Of a stretch of DNA of 64,000 nucleotides, positions 48,446-56,670 are shown piece by piece. The stretch covers positions 62,001 through 126,000 of the forward strand of contig NZ_PGVE01000040.1 of the NCBI RefSeq assembly GCF_002860255.1. Reading direction: 5' to 3'. Below the pieces are notes generated by a model. It did not search any database and was not told the origin of the DNA. It worked only from the letters and a program-made list of their open reading frames with translations. Source of the stretch: Neobacillus cucumis (lineage in GTDB: Bacteria; Bacillota; Bacilli; Bacillales; Cytobacillaceae). How positions within the stretch are numbered: the first letter of the stretch is position 1; each line of letters opens with the position of its first letter. The position numbers and the translations under genes are program-made.

Positions 48446-49057
48446 TTATTTATTAGGCACTGTTAAACGATAAATTAAAAACCGTTCATTAGGATTATGC
48501 TCATAAACATATGGCACGACCACCTCCATCTTCAATTCAAAGGCTGTATCCTGCTCTAAAAAATAAATATAATCCTCAGACGGATAATATAAAACCAGCT
48601 CGACTTCTCTTGGTGTCTCTTCCAAGGAGCGCTGAATATTGTTCACTACCCTGCGAAACACCTGGATCGAGAACGGATTAAAAAAATAAAAGCGATTATC
48701 ATAACTATTGATGCCATACTCCTCTGCCAGGCAGCAAAGAAATTGGATCTTACCCTTTCCATTCTTTTTCACATAACGCTTTTGGTTTAACAACGCCTCG
48801 TGATAAAGATCTTCATTCATCTCTACCCCTACAACTGCTACATCATAAAAATAGTGAAGATAAAAATTCAGCCTGCCCTTCCCAGATCCAAAGTCCACAA
48901 TAAAATCATCGTTATGTATTTGATAATGACGGAATAATTCCTGAAGGGCGCTGTAAGGAGTAGGTTCATAACGATGATAATGCAGAGACTTATTAAATCC
49001 CTGCTGCTCGCCCCGGGTCTTAATATTAAATAATTTATCAAAGTAATATTCTTTCAT
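48446..49057 (-). CDS. SAM-dependent methyltransferase-like protein
   Basis: This 203-residue class I methyltransferase fold protein has motif I as VDFGSGKGRLNF (about 54-65) and motif II as VVGVEMNEDLY, with FFNPFSIQVF in the motif IV position. The NPF triplet resembles the catalytic loop of amino-group or base methyltransferases, but the substrate is unknown. It is monocistronic, convergent with the six-helix membrane protein gene. Confidence 0.82.
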   Translation of the reverse strand: MKEYYFDKLFNIKTRGEQQGFNKSLHYHRYEPTPYSALQELFRHYQIHNDDFIVDFGSGKGRLNFYLHYFYDVAVVGVEMNEDLYHEALLNQKRYVKKNGKGKIQFLCCLAEEYGINSYDNRFYFFNPFSIQVFRRVVNNIQRSLEETPREVELVLYYPSEDYIYFLEQDTAFELKMEVVVPYVYEHNPNERFLIYRLTVPNK

Positions 49058-49111
49058 TGCTGACTCCTATAACCTTATTTCCATTTATTTTAGCAAAGAG
49101 GACCTAAAAAA

Positions 49112-49142
49112 ACCGCCTAAATTTAAAATCAATCTAAGCGGC
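49112..49142 (-). terminator. Terminator of the PTS gene
   Basis: On the minus strand GCCGCTTAGATT pairs imperfectly with AATTTAGGCGGT and is followed by T7. Confidence 0.75.
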
Positions 49143-49150
49143 TTCCCTTT

Positions 49151-50596
49151 TTATTTACCTTTGCGCAGCTTATGAACCTCATCTGCGACAAATTGAACAT
49201 TCGTTCCAATTATAACTTGGATACTTTGCGGACCAACGATGTTAATTCCTGGTACACCGGTCGATTTGATTTTCTTCTGATCGACTTTACCCATATCCTT
49301 CACTTCTAATCGTAAGCGGGTAACACAGTTATCCACTGAAACGACATTGTCATCTCCGCCCAACCCTTCATAAATGGCAGCTGCCATTAAAGCAAATTTG
49401 CTCTCTCCTGCCGTTGTCTCTGCCACTGCCTCCTCTTCGTCTTCTTCGCGTCCAGGAGTCATTAAATTAAATTTAACAATTATATAACGGAATAAAAAGT
49501 AGTAAATAACCGCAAAAACTAAACCTTGAACAATTAACATATATGGCTGATTAGCAATGGGAATTTTAAAACTTAGCACATAGTCAACAAGACCGGCACT
49601 AAACCCAAATCCCGCCGTCCAGTGGAACGCTGCCGCAATCGCCAGTGAAAGGCCCGTTAAAATGGCATGCACAAGATAGAGCGCAGGTGCTAAAAACATA
49701 AAGGCAAATTCAATTGGTTCCGTCACACCTGTAAAGAAGGAGGCAAAACCTGCTGCTAACATTAAAGACGCGACTTGCTTTCTCTTTTTTGTTTTAGAGG
49801 TATGAACCATAGCTAAAGCAGCTGCCGGCAGCCCAAACATCATAATTGGGAAGAAGCCCGCTTGGTACATTCCCGTTACGCCCTTTACCCCCTTGCTCGC
49901 CCAGAAGTTCGTAATATCGCTGATTCCAGCCACATCGAACCAAAACACGGAGTTTAACGCATGGTGTAAACCGGTTGGAATTAAAAGCCTGTTAAAGAAG
50001 CCGTAAAGTCCGGCACCAAACGCTCCTAAATCACTAATGGCTTTACCAAAAGAAACTAATGCAGTATAAATAACTGGCCATACAAAGAACAATACCCCGG
50101 ATACCACCAGCATGGAAACCGCTGTCAGGATAGGTACCAGCCTTTTGCCGCTGAAGAAAGCAAAAGCATCAGGTAATTTGACGTGACTATATCGATTGTA
50201 TATGACCGAAGCCACAATACCAGAAATGATACCAACAAAGGCATTTTTAATTTTCTCAAAAGAAGGATCAACCTTAGCAGGGTCAATTCCTTCCAGCAAA
50301 GCAACCGTACCCGTTGAAAGCAGTGTGGTAACGACGAGGAAAGCAACAAGTCCACTTATTGCAGCTGAACCGTCTCTTTCTTTTGACATCCCTAAAGCCA
50401 CACCAACAGCAAACAAAATCGGAATATTATCAATAATGGAGCCTCCAGCCTTAATTAAAAAGGCTGCCAGCGGACTGTCTGCCCCCCAGCCGGCTGGGTC
50501 AATCCAATATCCGATACCCATTAGTATCGCAGCTGCCGGCAAGACCGCTACCGGTAACATCAACGAACTCCCTAATCTTTGCAGGTATTTCTTCAT
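49151..50596 (-). CDS. nagP: PTS EIICB transporter, N-acetylglucosamine type (NagP-like)
   Basis: This 481-residue phosphotransferase-system permease has an EIIC membrane domain (1-375; FFSGKRLVPILTA, GLHHALNSVFWFDVAGISDI) and a C-terminal EIIB domain (about 400-480) with the phosphorylated cysteine in SVDNCVTRLRLEV. The fusion lacks an EIIA domain, as in Bacillus NagP and GamP, so EIIA comes from another protein. It lies alone, with a long inverted repeat in its leader. N-acetylglucosamine specificity is inferred from overall resemblance; glucose or glucosamine is possible. Confidence 0.87.
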   Translation of the reverse strand: MKKYLQRLGSSLMLPVAVLPAAAILMGIGYWIDPAGWGADSPLAAFLIKAGGSIIDNIPILFAVGVALGMSKERDGSAAISGLVAFLVVTTLLSTGTVALLEGIDPAKVDPSFEKIKNAFVGIISGIVASVIYNRYSHVKLPDAFAFFSGKRLVPILTAVSMLVVSGVLFFVWPVIYTALVSFGKAISDLGAFGAGLYGFFNRLLIPTGLHHALNSVFWFDVAGISDITNFWASKGVKGVTGMYQAGFFPIMMFGLPAAALAMVHTSKTKKRKQVASLMLAAGFASFFTGVTEPIEFAFMFLAPALYLVHAILTGLSLAIAAAFHWTAGFGFSAGLVDYVLSFKIPIANQPYMLIVQGLVFAVIYYFLFRYIIVKFNLMTPGREEDEEEAVAETTAGESKFALMAAAIYEGLGGDDNVVSVDNCVTRLRLEVKDMGKVDQKKIKSTGVPGINIVGPQSIQVIIGTNVQFVADEVHKLRKGK

Positions 50597-50631
50597 GTTC
50601 TAACCCCCTATTATGTTTTTCTTAAACGGCT

Positions 50632-50696
50632 GCAGCTATCTTTGAAAAAAATAAACGACGTATAAATAATTTCTATAAAACTAGTAAGATAGCTGC
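50632..50696 (-). repeat. Long-range inverted repeat in the nagP leader
   Basis: GCAGCTATCTT and AAGATAGCTGC are perfect 11-bp arms separated by 43 bases, starting about 35 bp upstream of the nagP ATG. On the minus strand it is not followed by a T-run. It could be an operator pair for a GntR-type repressor or an RNA fold affecting translation. Confidence 0.45.
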
Positions 50697-50863
50697 TGTA
50701 TTTTTTCGTACCACCCCCTTAAAGACCTTATCCATTACTAGTTTACTGTCTAGTCCTAACTCCTATTACTGTTATTAGAATATGAGTCAAAATAAAAAGG
50801 CATGGAGGTACAATAAAAGAGCCTTAACGGCCTTTCATTATGCCTTCATGCCTAAACGAAGCA

Positions 50864-51769
50864 CTAAATTCCCAGCTTAGAAAGAATCTTTTCGCAAATT
50901 TCATGGGTTTTTAGTGCATCTGAAGCTGATATCCTTGGCTGTGAGTTCGTCGCAACAGCATTTACAAAATCAGTGACCATTTGCTCGAAACCTCGTTTTT
51001 TAAGGGTAGAATCCCAGTCACTGCCCCGTACTTCTGTAGTTTCCATTCCTTTTGAAATAACTAATTTAGAAACATTGTAAACACTGCGTTTCTCATGAGG
51101 TCCCATCACCTCAGCAATTTCTTCATTTGTTCCGTTGTCTCTATTCATGATTCCAATAGCTGCAGCCCCACTGGAAATAAACTGGACAACGACATGGTAA
51201 AGGCTATCCTCCACCATCTTCCCGCTGACAATCACATCTTCAATAGGGTTCGGAAATAAAAATCTCATCGTATCGACTACATGAATAAAATCATCATAAA
51301 TGAAGGTCCGTGGTTCACCCGGTAATGAATTTCGATGCTTCTGAACAATGACCATATTTGGGTCAGCCACTTCCTTTAGCTGCTGATAGGAGGGCGCATA
51401 TCTTCGATTGAACCCTGTCATTAAGATGACGCCCATCTGTTCAGCTAATGCTACCAGCCCTTTAGCACTTTCATAATGGTCCGTGATTGGCTTATCGACA
51501 AACACATGGATTTTGTTACGAAGCAATTGCTCGACTATTTTCTCATGTGAAGCAGTCGAGGAATGAACAAACGCCCCCGTAATCCCGCTGTTGATTAGGG
51601 ATTCTACTGTAAAGTGAAGATGATCAAAACGGTATTGACTTCCAATCGTCCTAAGCTTTTCTTGGTTGCGTGTAAATAAGTGAAACTCATGATCCTTCAA
51701 TCTGCTGTAGACCGGAAGATATGCCTTTTGAGCAATATCTCCAAGTCCGATTACACCAAATTTCCCCAC
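50864..51769 (-). CDS. Gfo/Idh/MocA-family oxidoreductase
   Basis: This 301-residue NAD(P)-dependent sugar-dehydrogenase-like protein has an N-terminal Rossmann fold with the dinucleotide loop GVIGLGDIAQKAYLP and the VDKPI motif (about 94-98, catalytic-loop lysine). The C-terminal half is shorter than usual, as in the YceM/MviM-type branch. The GTG start at 51769 has AGGAG nine bases upstream. The substrate is unknown and the neighbours do not inform it. Confidence 0.87.
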   Translation of the reverse strand: MGKFGVIGLGDIAQKAYLPVYSRLKDHEFHLFTRNQEKLRTIGSQYRFDHLHFTVESLINSGITGAFVHSSTASHEKIVEQLLRNKIHVFVDKPITDHYESAKGLVALAEQMGVILMTGFNRRYAPSYQQLKEVADPNMVIVQKHRNSLPGEPRTFIYDDFIHVVDTMRFLFPNPIEDVIVSGKMVEDSLYHVVVQFISSGAAAIGIMNRDNGTNEEIAEVMGPHEKRSVYNVSKLVISKGMETTEVRGSDWDSTLKKRGFEQMVTDFVNAVATNSQPRISASDALKTHEICEKILSKLGI

Positions 51770-51897
51770 TATATCTCTCTCCTAAAAAGTTCATTTGTAA
51801 CTTTAAGTATATCAATTTCCACATCGGAAGAACAAAGGACCTAGCGGCAGCGACACGATATATTTTTTTAAAGGCTAAGTTTTTATCTAATAAAAAA

Positions 51898-51921
51898 AGG
51901 ACTAAGGATGCTCTTAGTCCT
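51898..51921. terminator. Terminator of the TauE/SafE gene
   Basis: AGGACTAAG/CTTAGTCCT 9-bp stem flanked by A7 and T6, active in both directions. Confidence 0.82.
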
Positions 51922-51929
51922 GTTTTTTA

Positions 51930-52676
51930 TTAGATTAATAATCTTATCGCAGATAAAGCAGTAACCACTAAAATAATAATCCGAAATGGCTTTTCATTTA
52001 TTCGCTTGATTAAAAATGCTCCAAGAACGGCACCTACAGCAATCGCCGGAATCATCATTAGGCTAAACAACAGCGTTTTTAAATGAATATTATGCCAGAC
52101 CAAAGCCTGCATAGGTACCTTCGAAATATTGACAAGGAAGAAGAACCAAGCGGTTGTGCCTAAAAATTTATCTTTCTTAAAGCCTTTTGCTAATAAAAAA
52201 ACACTGAAGATTGGTCCCGCAGCATTACCGATCATTGAGGCAAAACCGCTAAGAATTCCTGTTAAGGCATAAAACCATTTACCCTTGGGGACTTTAGCTC
52301 CGTCCCCTTTTTTCTCCATATAAATTAAAATGATTAAGCATAAAATGACACAAATAGAGATGATCATTTTAAATTGGGCATCATTCGTATACTCACCGAC
52401 GACAAGCCCTAATAATAAACCAGCAGCAACCCATGGCAATAAAGCTTTAATGTCCTTCCAGTCAGCATGGCGATTATAATAATAAATCGCAAAAATATCC
52501 CCGATAATTAATAATGGTAAGATCATTCCGGTCGAATCTTTTCCGCCGAATATTAAGGCAATAATTGGAATGACCGGCATAGAAAAAGCACTAATTCCTG
52601 TTTTGGAAAAACCGATCAAAACAGCTGCCACGATAATCCAAATCCACTCTGAAACGTTTAGATGAAATAAACTCAT
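51930..52676 (-). CDS. TauE/SafE-family sulfite/organosulfonate exporter-like permease
   Basis: This is a 248-residue membrane protein with about eight helices. The N-terminal GFSKTGISAFSMPVIP and the internal GFASMIGNAAGPIFSVFLL are the two repeat signatures of TauE/SafE (DUF81) permeases. Members move sulfur-containing or other small anions, and the substrate here is unknown. Monocistronic between terminators. Confidence 0.88.
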   Translation of the reverse strand: MSLFHLNVSEWIWIIVAAVLIGFSKTGISAFSMPVIPIIALIFGGKDSTGMILPLLIIGDIFAIYYYNRHADWKDIKALLPWVAAGLLLGLVVGEYTNDAQFKMIISICVILCLIILIYMEKKGDGAKVPKGKWFYALTGILSGFASMIGNAAGPIFSVFLLAKGFKKDKFLGTTAWFFFLVNISKVPMQALVWHNIHLKTLLFSLMMIPAIAVGAVLGAFLIKRINEKPFRIIILVVTALSAIRLLI

Positions 52677-52728
52677 TTTAGTATCCCCTATTTATCTAGC
52701 AAGTCTTTCATTCCAGTCCATTGAAAAA

Positions 52729-52759
52729 AGCAGAAGAACTTTTGTTTTATTCTTCTGCT
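52729..52759 (-). terminator. Terminator of the TerC-family gene
   Basis: AGCAGAAGAA/TTCTTCTGCT 10-bp stem with a T6 run on the minus strand. Confidence 0.82.
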
Positions 52760-52813
52760 TCTATCTCCATATTGAGTTGTGATGCCTATAATGTCAATAG
52801 GGTCCAAGCGGTT

Positions 52814-53575
52814 TTAATGCGATAATTTTCCCGTCCTGTTTTTACGAATTCCATGAACAATAAATGTAATAACAAAAGCTACCACCAAGACAATAATAAA
52901 AATTTCGTTTGGAATCTCGATATCAACAAGGGTAAGCCCCATTTTTACCGCAATAAACAAAATTAAGAAATACGCAGTTGTCTCGAGCTCTGGGACCCTG
53001 TTCATTAAACTAATAAAAAAGGTCGCCACTCCCCGCATTAAGAGAATCCCAATCATACCGCCAAGTAAGACGACCCAAACTTCATTGGAAACTGCCAGTG
53101 CAGTGAGAATACTATCGACAGAAAAGGCCAAATCCATTAGTTCCACACTAATAACAGTCGCCCAAAACACTCCAAAGGTTTGCATTAACCAGCCCTTAGG
53201 CTCACGTACATCTTCCTCTTCTCCGTCTTCTTTACTTTTTAGCTTGTCCACAAAGAACTTAACGGATAGCCAGAGTAAGTAAAGCGCACCGATCAACTTA
53301 ATAAACCAAAGCTTAATTAAAAACGTCCCTAGTCCGATAAAAATAAAACGGAATAAATAAGCTCCCCACAAACCGTAAACCAAAGCCTTTTTTTGCTGTT
53401 CCTTCGGCAATGGTTTAACAAAGGCAGATAAAACCAAAGCATTATCAGCAGATAAGATACATTCTAATACTGCTAAAGATAAAATTAACCCCCACGCTTT
53501 TGGTGAGGACAACACTTCCGCCCACATATGCCAATCAAGCATAGAGGCAAAGGTTGAGACCACATTTTCCCACAT
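52814..53575 (-). CDS. TerC-family membrane protein (YceF/YkoY-like)
   Basis: This 253-residue protein has about seven transmembrane helices and the paired acidic motifs typical of TerC proteins: ECILSADNALVL (about 38-49) and VELMDLAFSVDSI (about 149-161). Bacillus relatives YceF and YkoY export manganese during metalation of secreted proteins. An acidic cytoplasmic loop (KSKEDGEEEDVREP) lies in the middle. No manganese riboswitch is visible in the short upstream region, so regulation may differ from ykoY. Confidence 0.9.
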   Translation of the reverse strand: MWENVVSTFASMLDWHMWAEVLSSPKAWGLILSLAVLECILSADNALVLSAFVKPLPKEQQKKALVYGLWGAYLFRFIFIGLGTFLIKLWFIKLIGALYLLWLSVKFFVDKLKSKEDGEEEDVREPKGWLMQTFGVFWATVISVELMDLAFSVDSILTALAVSNEVWVVLLGGMIGILLMRGVATFFISLMNRVPELETTAYFLILFIAVKMGLTLVDIEIPNEIFIIVLVVAFVITFIVHGIRKNRTGKLSH

Positions 53576-53724
53576 CGTTCAATTCTCCTTTTTTTAAAAG
53601 CATTTGCTGTCTACCTTTTATTTTAGCGTAAAATCATCAGTACCTTCTAGTTTTTACCTCTATATGCTCTTTACAACTCCTGCATTTATTATTCGTGCCC
53701 CAAGAAAGGGACATTTACCCAAAA

Positions 53725-53754
53725 AGGGCCAGCCTCAAATTCGAGGCTGACCCT
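53725..53754 (-). terminator. Terminator of the tubulin-like gene
   Basis: AGGGCCAGCCTC pairs with GAGGCTGACCCT with one mismatch, with an A5 run on the plus strand giving T5 on the minus strand, just past the stop. Confidence 0.8.
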
Positions 53755-53758
53755 TTAG

Positions 53759-54871
53759 TTACCTGTGATATTTAGATAGTTTGGAAGTAATGTTGTTTGT
53801 CTTTCTCTCCTGCGGCCGCGCTTTTAAATTAGATGCCCAGTTAACCTGAGACTGATAGTGCTGGGAATGCTCCTTATTCACTAGTTGCTGCAGGCGTTCT
53901 TTATTCTTCTCAAGAAGATCTTCAAGCGTCTTCAAGCGGCGGGCTGGAAAAGCAAGTCCCGCGAGTATGGTCGTAATCGTCGGGTCCGATTCAGAAATAT
54001 AGGTCCCTTCGAATAATTCAAGCGGTTCTCCAACCCTTTCAAAAATAGACGGAACATTAATGAGCTTTGCCATACCTTCAGGACCTTCATAGATCAATCC
54101 GGCTCTTATCACTCCAGTTGATTCAACAGGGCAGAAAATCGAGTTTACCCAAGATTGTTGAATTTTACTGGAAACATCAGCAGTGGTTCTTGCATCCGTG
54201 ATGGTGGTTGTTGAGATAATGGTAACTCCTCTTGTACTCAGTATATTCATTAAATCCGTTTCATCGAAGTTACCAAAAAAGGAACTCTTCTTCGTTACTT
54301 GCAAGACGTTATGAATGGCTTCCATCACTGAATGATTAGAAGAAAGGTAGATTTGATGTTTACTGGACTGTGGAGTAGACTTCCTCAATTGATCATTATC
54401 AACAAGGAAGACGGAAGATAATGCCTCGATTCTAGAAATCTCCTCAATACAGGCAGCCGCATTAATTCGGTTCCCCGCCAATACATTACGATCTGGGACC
54501 ACCGCGATCGCTCCAATATTGACGCCAGGCAGCTGATCCAGTAGTAAGTCCATTAAGAGCGGACTCATCCCTGAACCTGTTCCGCCATCTGTAGAGAAGG
54601 CTACTAATAACAGTTTAATATTCTTAAACGACCGTTTAACAAAGTCGATTAACTCCCGGTAATTCTCATTGACTGCCTTTAACCCAATCGACCGATCCTG
54701 ACCGGCCCCGCTATAACCTGGAACAAAGAATTTCTTTTCTACTCTCGTATTAACTGTACCATCACGTTGATTTGTATTTATTAGTGCGGCCTGAAAGCCC
54801 ATAGAGGCTGCAATTTCGGCAATATTCCCGCCGGCCTGGCCGACACCTAAAATCCCAACTGATTTCGCCAT
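53759..54871 (-). CDS. Chromosomal tubulin/FtsZ-superfamily GTPase (TubZ/RepX-like), orphan
   Basis: This 370-residue protein has the tubulin/FtsZ GTPase fold. The T1 loop is GVGQAGGN (9-16), the T4 tubulin signature is GGTGSGM (96-102), and the T7 catalytic loop is NFDETD (201-206), matching the NxDxxD needed for GTP hydrolysis in a polymer. It is not cell-division FtsZ: the glycine-box context and C-terminus differ. The tail (about 335-370) is charged, basic at the very end and probably flexible. ATG 54871 follows GGAGGGG; an upstream in-frame codon at 54910 lacks support. No TubR-like gene, centromere-type repeats or replication gene lies nearby, unlike plasmid or phage TubZ. The function is unknown. 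Confidence 0.82.
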   Translation of the reverse strand: MAKSVGILGVGQAGGNIAEIAASMGFQAALINTNQRDGTVNTRVEKKFFVPGYSGAGQDRSIGLKAVNENYRELIDFVKRSFKNIKLLLVAFSTDGGTGSGMSPLLMDLLLDQLPGVNIGAIAVVPDRNVLAGNRINAAACIEEISRIEALSSVFLVDNDQLRKSTPQSSKHQIYLSSNHSVMEAIHNVLQVTKKSSFFGNFDETDLMNILSTRGVTIISTTTITDARTTADVSSKIQQSWVNSIFCPVESTGVIRAGLIYEGPEGMAKLINVPSIFERVGEPLELFEGTYISESDPTITTILAGLAFPARRLKTLEDLLEKNKERLQQLVNKEHSQHYQSQVNWASNLKARPQERKTNNITSKLSKYHR

Positions 54872-54968
54872 TTTCCATATCCCCTCCCTTTCTTCTAAAA
54901 TAATACTCATATTTTATAAATTTAGAATTTACCATTTAAAAAAGCAGGAAAATAGTTGGGACGAAAAA

Positions 54969-54992
54969 GAACCCTTCTTATTAGAAAGGTTC
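54969..54992 (-). terminator. Terminator of the MFS transporter gene
   Basis: On the minus strand AGAAAGGTTC-type arms (one mismatch) are followed by TTTTTC. It lies 13 bp past the stop. Confidence 0.65.
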
Positions 54993-55004
54993 CTTATTAA
55001 ATAC

Positions 55005-56210
55005 TTATTCGCTCACAGCCCTTAATGATTTCCCAGTTACAGAGGAAAGTTTAAAGGATAGTGGAAAAGCCATTAGAAGTAAACAAATAATAAAACCAAT
55101 AACCCCTTTCCAGCCAAAATTGGACCAGAAAAAACCTCCAGCGGTACCAGCAATGCTTGAACCGGAGTAATAAAAAAATAAATAAAGCGACGAGGCTTGA
55201 GCTTTGGCCGTTTGAGCCCTTCTTCCAACCCAGCTTGAGGCAATGGAATGGGCTCCAAAAAAGCCAAATGTAAAGACTGCAATACCGATGATTTTTAACA
55301 CTAATGGTGTCACGAGAGTCAACAACGCGCCAGCTGCCATGATAACAAGTCCGATCCATAGCACCTTCTTGCGACCTAATGTATCTGAAAGACGCCCCAT
55401 CCAGGTTGAACTAAATGTTCCAGTGATATAGACAATAAAAATCCAGCCCACAATTGTCTGGCTTAAGCGATAGGGAGGTGCAAGCAGTTCAAAGCCAATA
55501 TAATTATACAAAGAGACAAAGCTGCCCATTAAAAGGAAGGCGATACAAAACAAGCACAAAAGGGCTGGATCCTTTAAATGTCCAACCAGGGATTTACTTA
55601 GTGTTTTTAGCTTCAATGGCTTTGGTGTAAAGAAGCGGGAGTTCGGAAGGTGAAGCCAAAACCAGATGCTTAGGATGAGGCTTATGATTCCAATACTCCC
55701 CATAGCGATTCGCCAAGAGAACAGGTCTGTAATGGAGCCGGTAATTATTCTGCCAGCCATTCCGCCTATAGAATTCCCGCTTATATAAATTCCCATTGCA
55801 ATTCCCAGACTCTTTGAATCGACTTCTTCCCCCAGATAGGCCATGGCAATCGCAGGTAATCCTGAGAGTACGACTCCCTGCACAACACGAAAGCCAAGTA
55901 ACGAGCTAAAGGTCGGGCTAAAGGCTGTGAAAATCACGATAAGTGATGATAAAAGCAGCGAAGCCGACATAATCGATTTTCTCCCCCATGCTTCGGAAAG
56001 AGAACTAATAAATAACATAGATATTGCAAGAGTAAACGTAGTAACTGATAGTGTCAGACTCCCAGTCGCGGCCGTAACATCAAATTCCTTTGTAAAGATT
56101 GGCAGCAGCGGCTGGACATCATAAAGAATCGAAAAGGTAATAAATCCTCCTGCAAAGAGAGCAAAATTAGCCTTTCGAAAGGCAGTCGTTCCTTGTTGCA
56201 GTTTCCCCAA
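55005..56210 (-). CDS. MFS transporter, drug/H+ antiporter-like
   Basis: This 401-residue major-facilitator protein has 12 predicted helices. The loop 2-3 motif A is visible as SSLSEAWGRKSIM, and a second copy as GRLSDTLGRKKVLW between helices 8 and 9. RVVQGVVLSGLPAIAMAYLGEE is typical of the YwoG/YgaY group. The start is TTG 56210 with AGAAGG eight bases upstream. The substrate is unknown; efflux is most likely. Confidence 0.87.
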   Translation of the reverse strand: MGKLQQGTTAFRKANFALFAGGFITFSILYDVQPLLPIFTKEFDVTAATGSLTLSVTTFTLAISMLFISSLSEAWGRKSIMSASLLLSSLIVIFTAFSPTFSSLLGFRVVQGVVLSGLPAIAMAYLGEEVDSKSLGIAMGIYISGNSIGGMAGRIITGSITDLFSWRIAMGSIGIISLILSIWFWLHLPNSRFFTPKPLKLKTLSKSLVGHLKDPALLCLFCIAFLLMGSFVSLYNYIGFELLAPPYRLSQTIVGWIFIVYITGTFSSTWMGRLSDTLGRKKVLWIGLVIMAAGALLTLVTPLVLKIIGIAVFTFGFFGAHSIASSWVGRRAQTAKAQASSLYLFFYYSGSSIAGTAGGFFWSNFGWKGVIGFIICLLLMAFPLSFKLSSVTGKSLRAVSE

Positions 56211-56261
56211 CGATAAAACCTTCTTCCCTTCGTTTTTACCTTATCCACTTTACTCCATTTT

Positions 56262-56274
56262 GGTGTCAGGCACC
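56262..56274. repeat. GGTGTCAGGCACC dispersed repeat, copy 6
   Basis: Same variant as the copy at 38602, 50 bp upstream of the MFS start codon and before the dlt operon. The 56211-56501 gap otherwise holds an inverted repeat and the dlt promoter region. Confidence 0.7.
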
Positions 56275-56368
56275 ATCGAAATACATTTGTCTTCTCCCAG
56301 TGCACACTTGTTAAAGGTCTGTTTTAAACAAAATAACCCATTAGTTTCAAGCTTCTTTTATCGTTTTT

Positions 56369-56412
56369 TTAAGATTAAATTAAAAATTAATTTCCTTTTC
56401 ATTAAATCTTAA
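56369..56412. repeat. AT-rich inverted repeat upstream of the dlt operon
   Basis: TTAAGATT and AATCTTAA are perfect 8-bp arms separated by 28 bases, about 90 bp before dltX. Possible operator; no sigma-X or sigma-W type promoter could be made out with confidence. Confidence 0.3.
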
Positions 56413-56501
56413 TGCAAGGAGTTTCAAAGCGCATTATGATAGTTACGTAAAAAAAATAGGAATACAGTCACAATTGACTAACTTTATTGTGAGGTATCAT
56501 C

Positions 56502-56651
56502 ATGCGGCAAAAATTAAAGAGCTTTTTTTACCAGGAGAAAGTTAGGTGGGGCAGTAGATTTCTGTATTACTTACTTATCCTGCTTTTACTGTTTTTTATG
56601 TATGGTTTCAATGACGCGAGTGCAGGTTCGTATATTTACAATGATTTCTAA
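56502..56651 (+). CDS. dltX: DltX, small membrane protein of the D-alanylation system
   Basis: This 49-residue protein lies directly before dltA, with GAGGT upstream of ATG 56502. It has a basic N-terminus ([16 protein letters not shown]), one transmembrane helix (about 21-35, rich in Leu/Phe) and the conserved C-terminal end YIYNDF, matching the FxYNxF-type tail of DltX. In other Firmicutes DltX is needed for D-alanyl transfer, and its C-terminus has been proposed to shuttle the D-alanyl group outside the membrane. It is short enough to be missed by automated annotation. Confidence 0.88.
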   Translation: MRQKLKSFFYQEKVRWGSRFLYYLLILLLLFFMYGFNDASAGSYIYNDF

Positions 56652-56670
56652 CTTATGGGGGGATTACAAA

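Noticed and set aside
50783-50792. AGTCAAAATA, resembling the first half of the promoter motif
   Set aside because: It is on the opposite strand relative to its neighbours, lacks the second half and a spaced -10, and lies outside the sugar locus.
52814-53758. yybP-ykoY manganese riboswitch before the TerC-family gene
   Set aside because: The upstream gap is short and I could not find the conserved paired elements or a following terminator.
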